Of a stretch of 64,000 nucleotides of DNA, positions 1 through 9,228 are shown piece after piece (the stretch's first letter is position 1; each line of letters opens with the position of its first letter). Origin of the DNA: Myxococcales bacterium (GTDB lineage Bacteria > Myxococcota_A > Polyangia > Haliangiales > Haliangiaceae); the NCBI GenBank assembly GCA_947483555.1, contig CANKMW010000021.1, forward strand, positions 33,032 to 97,031, given 5' to 3'. Made by a program: the position numbers and the translations under genes. The notes below the pieces were generated by a model. The model was not told where the DNA came from and did not search any database. It saw only the letters and a list, made by a program, of their open reading frames with translations.

Positions 1-107
1 GCTTCGTCGAACCAGCCGGCCGGCACCAGCTCGGACATGGCCATGCGTAGCATGTTGGTCGCCGCGATGCGCCGGCGGTCCGGAGCCCGGCCGCAGATGG
101 CCCGCAC
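1..107 (-). CDS. Possible N-terminal fragment of an unidentified protein (runs off left edge)
   Basis: The reverse strand stays open from a GTG at 107-105 to the window edge. It encodes a basic, helix-prone peptide beginning VRAICGRAPDRRR and continuing with an AMSELVPAGWFDE stretch. I do not recognise a family. No clear Shine-Dalgarno lies ahead of the GTG, and only 30 bp separate it from the divergent aldolase gene, so the start may be wrong. Position and coding look make it plausible; function is unknown. Confidence 0.3.
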   Translation of the reverse strand, partial: MRAICGRAPDRRRIAATNMLRMAMSELVPAGWFDE

Positions 108-137
108 TGGGCCCGGTTCATCTGTTAACAAGGGAGC

Positions 138-1118
138 ATGTCGACCCATCCCAGACAGGCCCTGTTCGGTGGCGAGCGCTCGTTCCCGATCATCCCGGCG
201 TGCGAGCACTTCGCGGGCAGCGAGAAGCTGATCACCAAGGCGTTCACGCTGCAGCGCGATCTCGGCCCGATCTTCGACATCACGATGGATTGCGAGGACG
301 GCGCCCCGACCGGCCGCGAACGCGAGCACGCCGAGATGGTCGTCGACCTGCAGCGGTCCGAGACCAACACGCTGCGCATGGCCGGGGTCCGCATCCACGA
401 TCCCGAGCACGCGCTGTGGCGCCAGGACGTCGACCTCGTCGTCCGCGGTGCCGGCGATCGCCTGGCCTACGTCACCATCCCCAAGCCGACCCGCGCGGCC
501 CAGGTCGCCGAGGTGATCGCGTACATCCAGGACACCGCTCGTGCCGCCGGGGTGACCCGCGAGATCCCGATCCACGTCCTCATCGAGACCCACGGCGCGC
601 TCCGCGACGTCTTCGAGATCGCCGCCCTGCCCTGGGTGCAGGTGCTCGACTTCGGACTCATGGACTTCGTCAGCGGCCACCATGGCGCCATCCCGTCGAC
701 GGCGATGAAGAGCCCGGGCCAGTTCGACCACGCGCTGGTGCGGCGGGCCAAGGCCCGGGTGGCCGCCGCCGCGCTCGGCGCCGGCGTGGTGCCGGCCCAC
801 AACGTCACGCTGGATCTCAAGAACGTCGACCAGACCTTCGCCGACGCCCGCCGGGCCCGCGCCGAGCTCGGCTACCTGCGCATGTGGTCGATCTACCCGG
901 CGCAGATCGAACCGATCGTGCGCGCGATGGCGCCCGACTTCACCGAGGTCGAGCGCGCCGGCGCCATCCTGCTGGCCGCCGAGGCGGCGGCGTGGGGCCC
1001 CATCCAGCACGACGGCGATCTGCACGATCGCGCCACCTACCGCTACTTCTGGGAGCTGGTGCAGCGGGCCCAGGTCTCGGGACAGCAGCTCCCCGACGCG
1101 GTCGCGCGCTGGTTCTGA
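138..1118 (+). CDS. HpcH/HpaI aldolase / citrate lyase beta-like (CoA-ester lyase) family protein
   Basis: A 326-residue protein of the HpcH/HpaI aldolase-CitE superfamily, a cytosolic TIM-barrel enzyme class that cleaves or forms C-C bonds on (often CoA-linked) substrates with Mg2+. Visible signatures are MDCEDGAP (residues 50-57), VLIET with the likely Mg-binding Glu150, and DFGLMD with Asp176. The N-terminus PRQALFGGERSFPIIPACEHF is unlike malyl-CoA lyases, so the exact substrate cannot be assigned. The ATG at 138 follows a good AAGGGAG ribosome site. The stop abuts the convergent gene on the minus strand with no spacer. Family is sure, substrate unknown. Confidence 0.85.
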   Translation: MSTHPRQALFGGERSFPIIPACEHFAGSEKLITKAFTLQRDLGPIFDITMDCEDGAPTGREREHAEMVVDLQRSETNTLRMAGVRIHDPEHALWRQDVDLVVRGAGDRLAYVTIPKPTRAAQVAEVIAYIQDTARAAGVTREIPIHVLIETHGALRDVFEIAALPWVQVLDFGLMDFVSGHHGAIPSTAMKSPGQFDHALVRRAKARVAAAALGAGVVPAHNVTLDLKNVDQTFADARRARAELGYLRMWSIYPAQIEPIVRAMAPDFTEVERAGAILLAAEAAAWGPIQHDGDLHDRATYRYFWELVQRAQVSGQQLPDAVARWF

Positions 1119-1661
1119 TCAGTCGGCGCCGCGGCCGCGCAGGTGCCAGTCGCTGGTCGGATCGTCCCAGGTCGACGACTCGCCGTCGGAGCGGTCGGCC
1201 GCCGCTGCGGCGACCGGACCGGTGCCGCGGGGCCGGGCCCGGGGCGGGTGGGTGCCGCCGGCGAAGATCACCCGCGACGCCGATTCGCCGGGCTGCAGAT
1301 GGGGCGCGAGGAAGCGCTCGACGCTGGCGACGATCGCCGCCACGTCGTCGGGATCGATCAGCAGGGCGTCGATGCCCATGTGGCCGGATCGAGCCGGCGC
1401 GTCCGACGACGCCGACACCCAGATCCGCGGCACCGAGAGCCGGGCGTCGTCGAGCGTCTGCACCGCGCGCGCGGTGTCGTGCCACGACGCCGAGTCGAGG
1501 ACCACGAGGTGGATTCCACCGGCGTCGAGATGGCGGACCAGGCTGCGCGTGCTGGCCGCGCGCACGACCTCGAAGCCGCGGGCACGGAGCGCGGTCTCGA
1601 AGTCGCCGCCGACCCGCACCGTGGGCGAGAACAGCAAGATCGTGGGTGGATCGGTGGCCAA
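1119..1661 (-). CDS. Receiver-like (CheY-fold) protein, degenerate
   Basis: A 180-residue protein whose first ~120 residues follow the alternating beta/alpha pattern of a response-regulator receiver domain: ILLFSP at strand 1, LVVLDSAS at strand 3, PRIWVSASSD at strand 4. The acidic pair that normally precedes the phospho-Asp is replaced by SPTVRVGG, so phosphorylation chemistry is doubtful; VVLD could still supply the central Asp. The C-terminal ~50 residues are polar and disordered-looking. It stands 90 bp downstream of the TPR membrane gene on the same strand and may be cotranscribed. An atypical receiver or pseudo-receiver is the best reading. Confidence 0.6.
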   Translation of the reverse strand: MATDPPTILLFSPTVRVGGDFETALRARGFEVVRAASTRSLVRHLDAGGIHLVVLDSASWHDTARAVQTLDDARLSVPRIWVSASSDAPARSGHMGIDALLIDPDDVAAIVASVERFLAPHLQPGESASRVIFAGGTHPPRARPRGTGPVAAAAADRSDGESSTWDDPTSDWHLRGRGAD

Positions 1662-1751
1662 TGACCCTCGATCGAACCGTACGCCAGATTACACCCTCAG
1701 GTACAGCGGAAACGGTGGGGCGGGGAGGCGACGAACCAGCGCTGCTTGCGG

Positions 1752-2921
1752 TCACCGCATGTCGTGACCGCGGTGCCAGGTCTCGATCAACAGATCGATG
1801 AGCTGCTCCTGCATCACGGCGACGTAGACCAGGGCGACGATCGCAGCGCCGGCCACCAGCGCATGGGCGACCACGACGCCGCGCATCGCACCACCGCGGC
1901 GGCGCGCCAGCTCGAGGCCGGTGCCGGACAGCCACGTGATCGCGACCGCGCCGGCGAGGACCAGCTGGACCGCGCGCGCCGCGAGCTGGTTGCCGGTCTC
2001 GGCAACCACACCGAGCACCAGCGCGACCGGCGCCAGGTACATCACCTCGAGCGGCGGCGGCCACAGCGCGCCCACCGCCCGCGCCCACGATCCCGCGCGG
2101 CGCCGCAGCACCGCCACCGCGGCGAGCGCGGCCCCGGCGAGCACCATGCGGGAGATCAGCGCCCAGCGCGCCCGCGCCCGGCCGCGGGCGACATCGGCGA
2201 GCGCATCGGCGACCGCCAACCGCGCCAGGTCATCGGGTGGACGCAGCTCGCGCAGCGCACGCTCGGCGCGATCGTGCTCGCCGGCCGCGGTCCACACCTG
2301 GGCCCGCGCCAGCCCGGCCCGGAAGCGCTCGAGATCGTCACCGGCGGCGGCCTCGGCGTGCTGGTACCAGGCGATCGCCCGCCCGCGGGCGCCGATCCGC
2401 GCCCACGCATCGCCCAGCCACAACGCGGCGCCGAACCAGCGCGGGTAGCCGCGGCTGCGATCGAGCAGCGCGCCCAGCGCCTCGAGGTGCGGGGTTGGAT
2501 CTTCGGCGCCCGCCGCGGCGCGCACCAGGCGGTCGTGCTCGGCGGCGGTCGCGTCCCACGCGCCGCCCTCGCCGCCGGTCACGATCAGCTCGGCGAGCCG
2601 CGCCGCGGCCCGCCGCGCCAGCCGGCTGTGGGGGAAGGTGTCGAGCAGGCGCCGCCACAGCGCGCGCGCGCCGGCCAGATCGCCTTGCCGCTCGGCGATG
2701 CCGGCCGCCTCGGCCAGCGCGTCGTCGGCCCAGCGGCCGGCCGGCGCCGACGTCGCCAGCGCCTCGAGCGCGGCGCGGGCACCGGCCAGGTCGCCGTCGC
2801 CGAGGCGCTGCGTGGCGAGCGCGAACGCCGCCTCCTGGGCCGCGTCATCCGCCGGCTGCGCGGCGGCGGCGCCGGCCAGCATCGGCAGCACCGCCAGCAC
2901 CGTGACCAGCCACATCCGCAC
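1752..2921 (-). CDS. Secreted/membrane TPR-repeat protein
   Basis: A 389-residue protein with a cleavable-looking signal peptide (LVTVLAVLPMLAGAAAA then QPADD). Alanine-rich TPR-like helix pairs span residues 30-240 (repeats such as GDLAGARAALEAL, GDLAGARALWRRL, GARGRAIAWYQHAE). Three or four hydrophobic segments follow between about 250 and 375. Topology suggests a periplasmic TPR scaffold anchored by C-terminal membrane helices, probably for envelope protein interactions. The start could be GTG 2921 or ATG 2915. It diverges from the large M48 gene with a 96-bp gap that must hold both promoters. No catalytic motif is visible. Confidence 0.65.
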   Translation of the reverse strand: MRMWLVTVLAVLPMLAGAAAAQPADDAAQEAAFALATQRLGDGDLAGARAALEALATSAPAGRWADDALAEAAGIAERQGDLAGARALWRRLLDTFPHSRLARRAAARLAELIVTGGEGGAWDATAAEHDRLVRAAAGAEDPTPHLEALGALLDRSRGYPRWFGAALWLGDAWARIGARGRAIAWYQHAEAAAGDDLERFRAGLARAQVWTAAGEHDRAERALRELRPPDDLARLAVADALADVARGRARARWALISRMVLAGAALAAVAVLRRRAGSWARAVGALWPPPLEVMYLAPVALVLGVVAETGNQLAARAVQLVLAGAVAITWLSGTGLELARRRGGAMRGVVVAHALVAGAAIVALVYVAVMQEQLIDLLIETWHRGHDMR

Positions 2922-3017
2922 GGCGACAGCCTAACATCGCTCGCAGTTCCGGTCGGTTGGCCGGCTGCGACGAATCGGACGCAACCGGCGACTGCTCCTG
3001 ACGACAACCTGGGCATC

Positions 3018-6000
3018 ATGGACGAGACCTACCCCGCTGGCCCCAGCGCCGTTCCACCCGATCTCACCCGACCGAACGCGGCCTACCGCCGCCGCGCGTA
3101 TCTCGCCGTCGCCGGGCTCGTGCTCTTCGTGGTGGCGTACCTCGCGCTCGCCAGCTGGTTCGCGTGGACCGCGTTCCGCATGCTGTCGAGCCTGGTGCGC
3201 GGGCCCCAGGACTGGATGATCCCGCTGCTCGGCGGCGCCGGCGCGGGGTTCCTCGCCGTCTTCATGCTCAAGGCCATCGTCCCGGCCCGCCGGGCCCAGG
3301 ACGACCGCGAGCACGAGCTGACCGCCGCCGACCACCCGCGGCTGTTCGCGTTCCTCCATCGCCTCGCCGACGACGCCCGGGCGCCGCGACCACACCGCGT
3401 CTTCGTGTCGGTCCGCGTCAACGCCGCGGTGTTCTACGACCTGACCATCGCGAACCTCGTGCTGCCGTCGAAGAAGAACCTCGAGATCGGTCTGGGCCTC
3501 ATCAACGTGCTCACTCTCGGCGAGCTCAAGGCGGTCCTGGCGCACGAGTTCGGCCACTTCGCGCAGCGCTCGATGGCCGTCGGCCGCTGGGTCTACACCG
3601 CGCAGCAGATCGCCGGCCACATCGTGGTCAAGCGCGACGGCCTCGACGAGGCGCTGCAGACCCTGTCGCGCATCGACCTACGAGTGGCCTGGATCGGCTG
3701 GATCCTGCGGCTCATCGTGTGGTCGATCCGCTCGCTGGTCGACACCGCGTTCGGCTGGGTGGTGCTCGCACAGCGCGCGCTGTCACGCGAGATGGAGCTG
3801 CAGGCCGACCTGGTCGCGGTCTCGCTCACCGGTTCCGACGCGCTGATCCATGCGCTGCACCGACTCGAAGCCGCCGACGACGCCCTCGACCGCGCGCTGG
3901 CGTTCAGCGCTGGCGAGCGGGCCGGCGGCCGCACGGTCGCCGACGTGTTCGCGGTGCAGACCCGGATGCTCGAGAAGAAGCGCGCGATCCTCGACGATCC
4001 GACCTACGGCCAGGTGCCGCCGCTGCCCGCCGACCCGGCCGCACACCGGGTCTTCGAGGCCCAGCTCGCGCACCCGCCGCGGATGTGGGCGACCCACCCT
4101 CCGAGCGAGCTGCGCGAGGCGAACGCCAAACGCGTCTACGTGCCGGCGCCGCTCGACGATCGCCCGGGATGGCTGCTGTTCGACGACCCGCGCGCGCTGC
4201 GCGCGCGAGTGACGGCGGGGCTGGCCGATGGCAGCCGTGCCCCGGCGCCCCCCACGCCCCTCGAGGAGACCCTCGGCGCCATCGACCGGGCCTACGCGCA
4301 TCGATATTTCGATCCGGCGTACCGCGGCATCTATCTGGGCCGCTCGGCCATGCGCGACGCCGCGAGCGTGGACGAGCTCTACGGGGCGCCGCCGCCCGCC
4401 GCCGAGCTCACCGCCGCGCTCGACGCGCTCTATCCGGCGTCGCTGGCCGCCGAGCTGGCCCGCGTACGCGAGCTGGCCGCGGAGAAGCGCGCCCTCGAGG
4501 CCTTGCGCGCCGGCCTGCTCGAGGCGCCGGGCCGGGTAGTGCGCTTCCGCGGCCAGGATCGCAAGCGCAAGCAGCTACCCGGCCTGGTCGCCGACGTCGA
4601 GCGTGAGCTGACGGCCGCGCGCGGGGTGGTTCGCGACCACGATCGCCGGGTCCGCGCCGTCCACCTGGCAGCAGCGCAGTCGCTGTCACCGGCGTGGGGA
4701 TCGTACCTCCGCGGCCTCGCGGCCCTGGTCCACTACGCTGACCACGCCGACGCTGACCTCGACGACGCCAGCGGATACCTGAACAACGTGATCGCGGTGG
4801 TCACCGCCGATGGCCGGGTCAGCGACGCCGAGATCGCCCGCCTGGTAACGGCGGGTCGCGAGCTGCTCCACGCGCTCACCGAGGTCCACGACGCCGCGGC
4901 CGAGGTCACGTTCGACGAGCGGATCGCCGCCGCGATCGAGGTCGAGAGCTGGTCGGCCAGCCTGGGTGAGCTCACGCTGGGGTCACCGGTGTCGAGCAAC
5001 ATCGGGCAGTGGTTGCCGGCGGCGCAGACCTGGGTCGACGCCGCGACCGCCCTGCTGACGGCGCTTCGCGACGCCGCACTCGAGGCCCTGCTGCGCGCCG
5101 AGGAAGAGGTCGCGCTCGCGGTCAAGGCCGGCACCGCCGCGCCCCCGCCCCCGATGCCGCCGGGGGTGCCGCCGCGCTACAAGCTGCTGCAGCCGGGCGA
5201 CGAGCGACCGCGGCAGCAGCGCCTGGGCTGGTGGGATCGCTTCCAGGTCGCGGACGGCCTCTTGCCCGCGGCAGCGCGTTTCGCCGTGGCCGGCGCGATC
5301 GTCGGCGGTGTGGTGTGGGCCGGCCGCGCGGTCGGCGACGCGACGGTGTTCATCTACAACGGCCTCTCGCGCACGGTGGTGGTCGACATCGGCGAGCGCC
5401 ACGTCGAGGTCGCCGCTCACGGCCATCGCGAGGTCGAGGTCGACGGCGAGCGCTCCTACACCGTGCGGGCCACGACCCGCGACGGCCGGCTCATCGAGTC
5501 GTTCCAGGCCCGCGTCGACGACGATTTCGGACGCTACGTCTACAACGTGGCGCAGACCTCAGCGCTCGTCGAGGTGGTCTACGCCAACGACGCTGGCGAC
5601 GCCGGCGCGCCACGGGTCACGGCCCGCCGCTGGTTCGAGACCAGCGTCGATCGCATCCATGACCAGCTCCCCGACCAGGTGCAGAGCAAGGGCGACTCGG
5701 TCTCGGTGCTGGCCAGCCTGGCTGACGAGCACCCCGCGGTGGCCGTCGGCCAGCTTGCTGGCGACGAGCAGGCGGCGTTGGTCATGTCGCACGCGCGCTG
5801 GGAGCCACCGGACGCGGTCGATCTCGCGACCTGGATCAGCCTGGTCCCCGATGACCAGGCCAGGGCGATCGTCGCCGCCCGCCTGATCGAGTTTCCCGAC
5901 GACGTCATCACACGGCGCGTCGAGCAGGACCTCGGTGGGCCCGAGGTCTGCGCTCGCCACCGCGCTCGCGCCAGCGCACGGCGGTCCGACGCCAGCTGGC

Positions 6001-6794
6001 AGTACCTCGCCGCCCGCTGCGAACCCGACCCGGCGGCCCAGGACCGCGCGTTGCTCGACGCCGCCGCCCGCCACCCCGACAGCGCGTGGCTCATGTACGC
6101 GGTGGCCGTGGTCGACGAGAACCAGGCTCGCTGGCCGGAGGCCGCCGCCGGCTACGATCGGGTCCGCGCCATGCTGCCCGGTCTCCGCGAACCGATCGCG
6201 ATGCGCCTGACGCGCCTGCGCCGGCTCGCGTCGTCCACCGGACGGGTCGACACGTCCGATCTGGTCGCGCAGGCGCCGCGGCTCCGCTGGTTTGCCCTGC
6301 TCGAGGGCTACGACGCGCCCGACGAGGCCAGCGCCGCGGCGTACTGGAAGCTGGGCCGTGGCGAGGTCGTGGCGGCCGCGGATGCCGCCAGGGACAGCGT
6401 CGCGCTGCTGCTCCAGGCCGCGGCGTCGGACGGCGCTCCGAGCGAGCTCGTCGCGCGCGCGCTCGCCGTGCCGGCGGCGACGCTGGATCCATGGAGCGCG
6501 CTATTGGCCTACGCCCTCGCGGCGCGGACCGGCAACGATCCGGCGCCCTACCTCGAGCGCATGACCGGGCTCGGCGACGACGAGCGGCTGGTGAAGGCGT
6601 TCCTGGCCGCGCTCCGCGGCACGGGCGATCCCGCGGCCGCCAGCGCGGCGCTCGACGGCGCGGGCCTCGAGTCGCGCGCTCACGCCTACGCCGCCGCCGC
6701 CGTGCTGCTTGGCGACGCCTGCCCGCTGGCCTGGCGCACGCTGGCGCTGCGCGCCCTGTTCGTCGGCGAGCGCCCCTACCTCAAGGCTTCGTGA
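3018..6794 (+). CDS. Very large M48-family membrane zinc metallopeptidase
   Basis: A 1258-residue protein starting at ATG 3018. The frame is open upstream, but that sequence is antisense to the divergent TPR gene. Two membrane helices (about residues 27-52 and 70-92) precede the M48 zinc motif HEFGH at residues 176-180 and a downstream ALSREMELQAD that supplies the third ligand Glu, as in HtpX/Ste24-type enzymes. The family norm is 250-500 residues. Here a ~900-residue C-terminal part follows: a charged helical region, another hydrophobic segment (RFAVAGAIVGGVVWAG), a beta-rich stretch and TPR-like helices to the end. It overlaps the convergent phosphatase gene by 14 bp. A role in membrane-protein quality control is inferred; the peptidase family is clear. 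Confidence 0.85.
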   Translation: MDETYPAGPSAVPPDLTRPNAAYRRRAYLAVAGLVLFVVAYLALASWFAWTAFRMLSSLVRGPQDWMIPLLGGAGAGFLAVFMLKAIVPARRAQDDREHELTAADHPRLFAFLHRLADDARAPRPHRVFVSVRVNAAVFYDLTIANLVLPSKKNLEIGLGLINVLTLGELKAVLAHEFGHFAQRSMAVGRWVYTAQQIAGHIVVKRDGLDEALQTLSRIDLRVAWIGWILRLIVWSIRSLVDTAFGWVVLAQRALSREMELQADLVAVSLTGSDALIHALHRLEAADDALDRALAFSAGERAGGRTVADVFAVQTRMLEKKRAILDDPTYGQVPPLPADPAAHRVFEAQLAHPPRMWATHPPSELREANAKRVYVPAPLDDRPGWLLFDDPRALRARVTAGLADGSRAPAPPTPLEETLGAIDRAYAHRYFDPAYRGIYLGRSAMRDAASVDELYGAPPPAAELTAALDALYPASLAAELARVRELAAEKRALEALRAGLLEAPGRVVRFRGQDRKRKQLPGLVADVERELTAARGVVRDHDRRVRAVHLAAAQSLSPAWGSYLRGLAALVHYADHADADLDDASGYLNNVIAVVTADGRVSDAEIARLVTAGRELLHALTEVHDAAAEVTFDERIAAAIEVESWSASLGELTLGSPVSSNIGQWLPAAQTWVDAATALLTALRDAALEALLRAEEEVALAVKAGTAAPPPPMPPGVPPRYKLLQPGDERPRQQRLGWWDRFQVADGLLPAAARFAVAGAIVGGVVWAGRAVGDATVFIYNGLSRTVVVDIGERHVEVAAHGHREVEVDGERSYTVRATTRDGRLIESFQARVDDDFGRYVYNVAQTSALVEVVYANDAGDAGAPRVTARRWFETSVDRIHDQLPDQVQSKGDSVSVLASLADEHPAVAVGQLAGDEQAALVMSHARWEPPDAVDLATWISLVPDDQARAIVAARLIEFPDDVITRRVEQDLGGPEVCARHRARASARRSDASWQYLAARCEPDPAAQDRALLDAAARHPDSAWLMYAVAVVDENQARWPEAAAGYDRVRAMLPGLREPIAMRLTRLRRLASSTGRVDTSDLVAQAPRLRWFALLEGYDAPDEASAAAYWKLGRGEVVAAADAARDSVALLLQAAASDGAPSELVARALAVPAATLDPWSALLAYALAARTGNDPAPYLERMTGLGDDERLVKAFLAALRGTGDPAAASAALDGAGLESRAHAYAAAAVLLGDACPLAWRTLALRALFVGERPYLKAS

Positions 6795-8070
6795 TCGTCA
6801 GGCTATCGATCGGCGCGCCGGTCTGATCGAAGGCGTCGAGCACCAGCATCGTGTTGCGGATCCGCACCGTGACCGCGGAGTGGGTCGAGAGCGAGAGCGC
6901 CGTCCACGGGCCGCTGCCGCTGGCGTAGAGGCTGGCGCCGGCGCCGCCGGAGACGACGTAGATCGTGCCGTCGGCCGGTGTGAGCTGCGGCGTCAGTCCC
7001 CGCATGGGGTGGGTGCGCTCGTAGTCGTGATCGTGCCCGGTGAGCACCAGATCGACGCGATGCTGATCGTAGAGCGGTGCCCACTCGGCCTGCAGGGTCG
7101 CATCGGAGCCGTGGTTCGAGGCCGAGTACATGCAGTAGTGGTGATTGACCAGCTTCCAGCGGCTGCCATCGCTGGCGGCGAGATCGGCGCGCAGAAATTC
7201 CTTGATCGAGCCGCTCAGATCGCCGAGCTGCGGCGGCGTGGTGTCGAGCACCGTGAGGTGGGCGTGGCCGTAGTCGAACGAGTAGTTGGCCTCGTCGCCC
7301 GGCATCGCGTACTGCGAGTAGTAGTTGACGGCGTGGAGCTCGTGGTTGCCGTGCGACGACACCATCGGGACCCGGGCCAGGAGCGGCTCGCCGGCGGTGA
7401 AGAACTCGTCCCACTCGTCCTGGAACGGCCCGATGGTGACCGCGTCGCCGGAGAAGACGATCAGATCGGGCGTCCGCAGCTGGAGCTGCGCCACCAGCTG
7501 GCCCCACACCTCGTAGCCATCGCGACTGTCGCCGACCGTCGCGATGATGACCTCGGCGTCGGGAGTCACGGCGAGGTCGGGCGCGGTGCGGAATCCGTAC
7601 CGCGGCGACGGGTGCGCCGGGCCAGAGACGATCTGGTAGTCGTAGTCGGTGCCGCCGGTGAGCCCGCACAGGTGGGCCTCGTGAATGCGGACCACACCGC
7701 CGAGGCCGCCGAAGCCGCTCTGATAGACGAAGGTCAGGGCGTCGACCTGCTGGTCGAGCCCGCCGACGCCGTAGCGCACCGCGCCGGCGCGGGTGTCGTC
7801 GTCGAGCGTCCGCCAGGTGACCACGATCGAGGTCCGCGGATCGCCGGTCAGGCCGAGGTGGACCTGGCGCACGGTCGGGTCGATGCCGACGAAGTCGTCG
7901 GCCACCATCGGGGCCGACGCGCCGTCGCGCGTGGTCACCGTGTAGCCACAGCCGGGCGGCTCGATGCTGCCGCCGGCCAGCGGTGGTGGCGGCTCGAGCC
8001 CGTCGGGGTTGCCGACCACGCAGCTCGCCAGCAGCGCGGCGGCGACGATGGCGACGGCGCCGTGCCTCAC
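6781..8070 (-). CDS. Purple-acid-phosphatase-like metallophosphatase, exported
   Basis: A 429-residue exported phosphoesterase. The GTG start at 8070 overlaps the upstream stop (GTGA), leading into a lipoprotein-type signal (VAAALLASC). After a fibronectin-like N-domain (SIVVTWRTL) the calcineurin-like metallophosphatase motifs appear in order: GDSRDG, FSGDA, SHGNHE, LVNHHY and LTGHDHDYERT. These ligate the two-metal centre typical of purple acid phosphatases, which hydrolyse phosphomonoesters outside the cytoplasm. It is the last gene of the polyphosphate-polymerase operon and would release phosphate in the periplasm or at the surface. The family is certain; the natural substrate is inferred. 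Confidence 0.88.
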   Translation of the reverse strand: MRHGAVAIVAAALLASCVVGNPDGLEPPPPLAGGSIEPPGCGYTVTTRDGASAPMVADDFVGIDPTVRQVHLGLTGDPRTSIVVTWRTLDDDTRAGAVRYGVGGLDQQVDALTFVYQSGFGGLGGVVRIHEAHLCGLTGGTDYDYQIVSGPAHPSPRYGFRTAPDLAVTPDAEVIIATVGDSRDGYEVWGQLVAQLQLRTPDLIVFSGDAVTIGPFQDEWDEFFTAGEPLLARVPMVSSHGNHELHAVNYYSQYAMPGDEANYSFDYGHAHLTVLDTTPPQLGDLSGSIKEFLRADLAASDGSRWKLVNHHYCMYSASNHGSDATLQAEWAPLYDQHRVDLVLTGHDHDYERTHPMRGLTPQLTPADGTIYVVSGGAGASLYASGSGPWTALSLSTHSAVTVRIRNTMLVLDAFDQTGAPIDSLTITKP

Positions 8071-9164
8071 GGCAACCTCGACCGGTACTGGGCCTGGACC
8101 AGGACCGTGTCGTTGGCGTAGCGCGCGTCGCCCAGCTCGGCGGTCAGGAACTCGATCTCGACCACGTGCGAGGCCTGCAGCTGGAGCTTGAGCTCGTGCG
8201 CGACCTGATACCAGGTGGCGACGGCGGTGTACGAGCGCAGCGATTGATCGGGATCGCCGGCGGCGAGGATCGGCATCGTGTCGTTGCGGTCGATCTCCTC
8301 GAAGCGCGCGCCCAGCTCGAGCCGGCGGGCGGCGCCGGTCACCGGCACCAGCATCGCGACCTGGGCCGCGAACCCGTTGGCGCGGAAGGCGCGGGCGCCG
8401 GCCATCGAGAAGTCGTGGTCGACCTGCAGGTACTCGATGGCGCCCGAGACCCCGCGCATCGCGAAGCCAAGATCGGCGCCCATCGTCACGGCGGTCTCGA
8501 CGCCGGCGGCGCCGGCGGTCCGGTTGCGCGCCACCGACACCCCGACCACGACGAAGTCGCCACCGTGCGCCGATTCGGCGACCGCCACGTCGCGGCCGAG
8601 GGGGCGGACCTCGACGCGCCCGGCGTAGAGGTAACGCTGATCGAGGTTCTGGAATCGATTGCGGCCTTCGCCATCGAAGACGCCGGCGGCCAGCGCCACC
8701 ATCGGCAGGTGCGGCACGGTGAGGCGACCGAGCGCACCGAGCTGCCAGCCCGGCGCCAGCTCGGCCAGCGCCGCCTTGTCGACGAACGACAGGTCGGCGT
8801 CCGACAGCAACGCCTGGCGCGACACCGGCGCCTTGAGCTGTCCGGCGTCGATCTGCCACCGGCCGCCACCGACCAGGCACGAGCCGGCGCTGGCGTAGGC
8901 GTCGAGGAGCTCGACCTCGGGAGCCAGCCCGACCTCGATGGTCACCCCGGCGTCGAGCCGATCGACCGAGCGCTGCGCGGCGACCGCCAGCCGGGCGTGG
9001 CGCAGCCGAAACCCGTCCTCGTCGAACGGCACGGTGGGGGCATCCTGGCGCAGCCGCAGCTGCGGCTGCAGGAAGCCGGCGAACGAGACCGCCGACGGTG
9101 CCGGCGACGGATCAGCGCCAGCTCCGGCCGGGACGAGGAGCAAGCCAAGGACGAGCGCGCGCAC
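8067..9164 (-). CDS. OprO/OprP-like phosphate-selective porin
   Basis: A 365-residue outer-membrane protein. GTG 9164 is chosen because it begins a clear signal peptide (RALVLGLLLVPAGAGA) and follows AGGT. The mature part has the OprP/OprO pattern: FAGFLQPQLRLRQ near the N-terminus, FRLRHARLAV, alternating amphipathic strands, LDAGVTIEVGLAPEVELLDAY, and a C-terminal strand ending in YRSRLP. OprP passes phosphate and OprO pyro- or polyphosphate, which fits the operon. It overlaps the phosphatase start by 4 bp and follows a second porin gene by 64 bp. Specificity is inferred from family and context. Confidence 0.75.
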   Translation of the reverse strand: MRALVLGLLLVPAGAGADPSPAPSAVSFAGFLQPQLRLRQDAPTVPFDEDGFRLRHARLAVAAQRSVDRLDAGVTIEVGLAPEVELLDAYASAGSCLVGGGRWQIDAGQLKAPVSRQALLSDADLSFVDKAALAELAPGWQLGALGRLTVPHLPMVALAAGVFDGEGRNRFQNLDQRYLYAGRVEVRPLGRDVAVAESAHGGDFVVVGVSVARNRTAGAAGVETAVTMGADLGFAMRGVSGAIEYLQVDHDFSMAGARAFRANGFAAQVAMLVPVTGAARRLELGARFEEIDRNDTMPILAAGDPDQSLRSYTAVATWYQVAHELKLQLQASHVVEIEFLTAELGDARYANDTVLVQAQYRSRLP

Positions 9165-9228
9165 CTGACCTAGACTCGTACGGTCCGGTCGCCGGCGCAA
9201 CGGTGATCCCGATCGCAACCGGGTCAGA

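Noticed and set aside
1746..3017. Upstream extension of the M48 gene frame
   Set aside because: The frame is open by chance opposite the TPR gene; the peptide is low-complexity His/Arg/Gln-rich, while ATG 3018 starts the membrane segment.
8071..8880. N-terminal extension of the metallophosphatase frame
   Set aside because: It would overlap the porin gene; the GTG at 8070 begins a lipoprotein signal and forms a GTGA junction.
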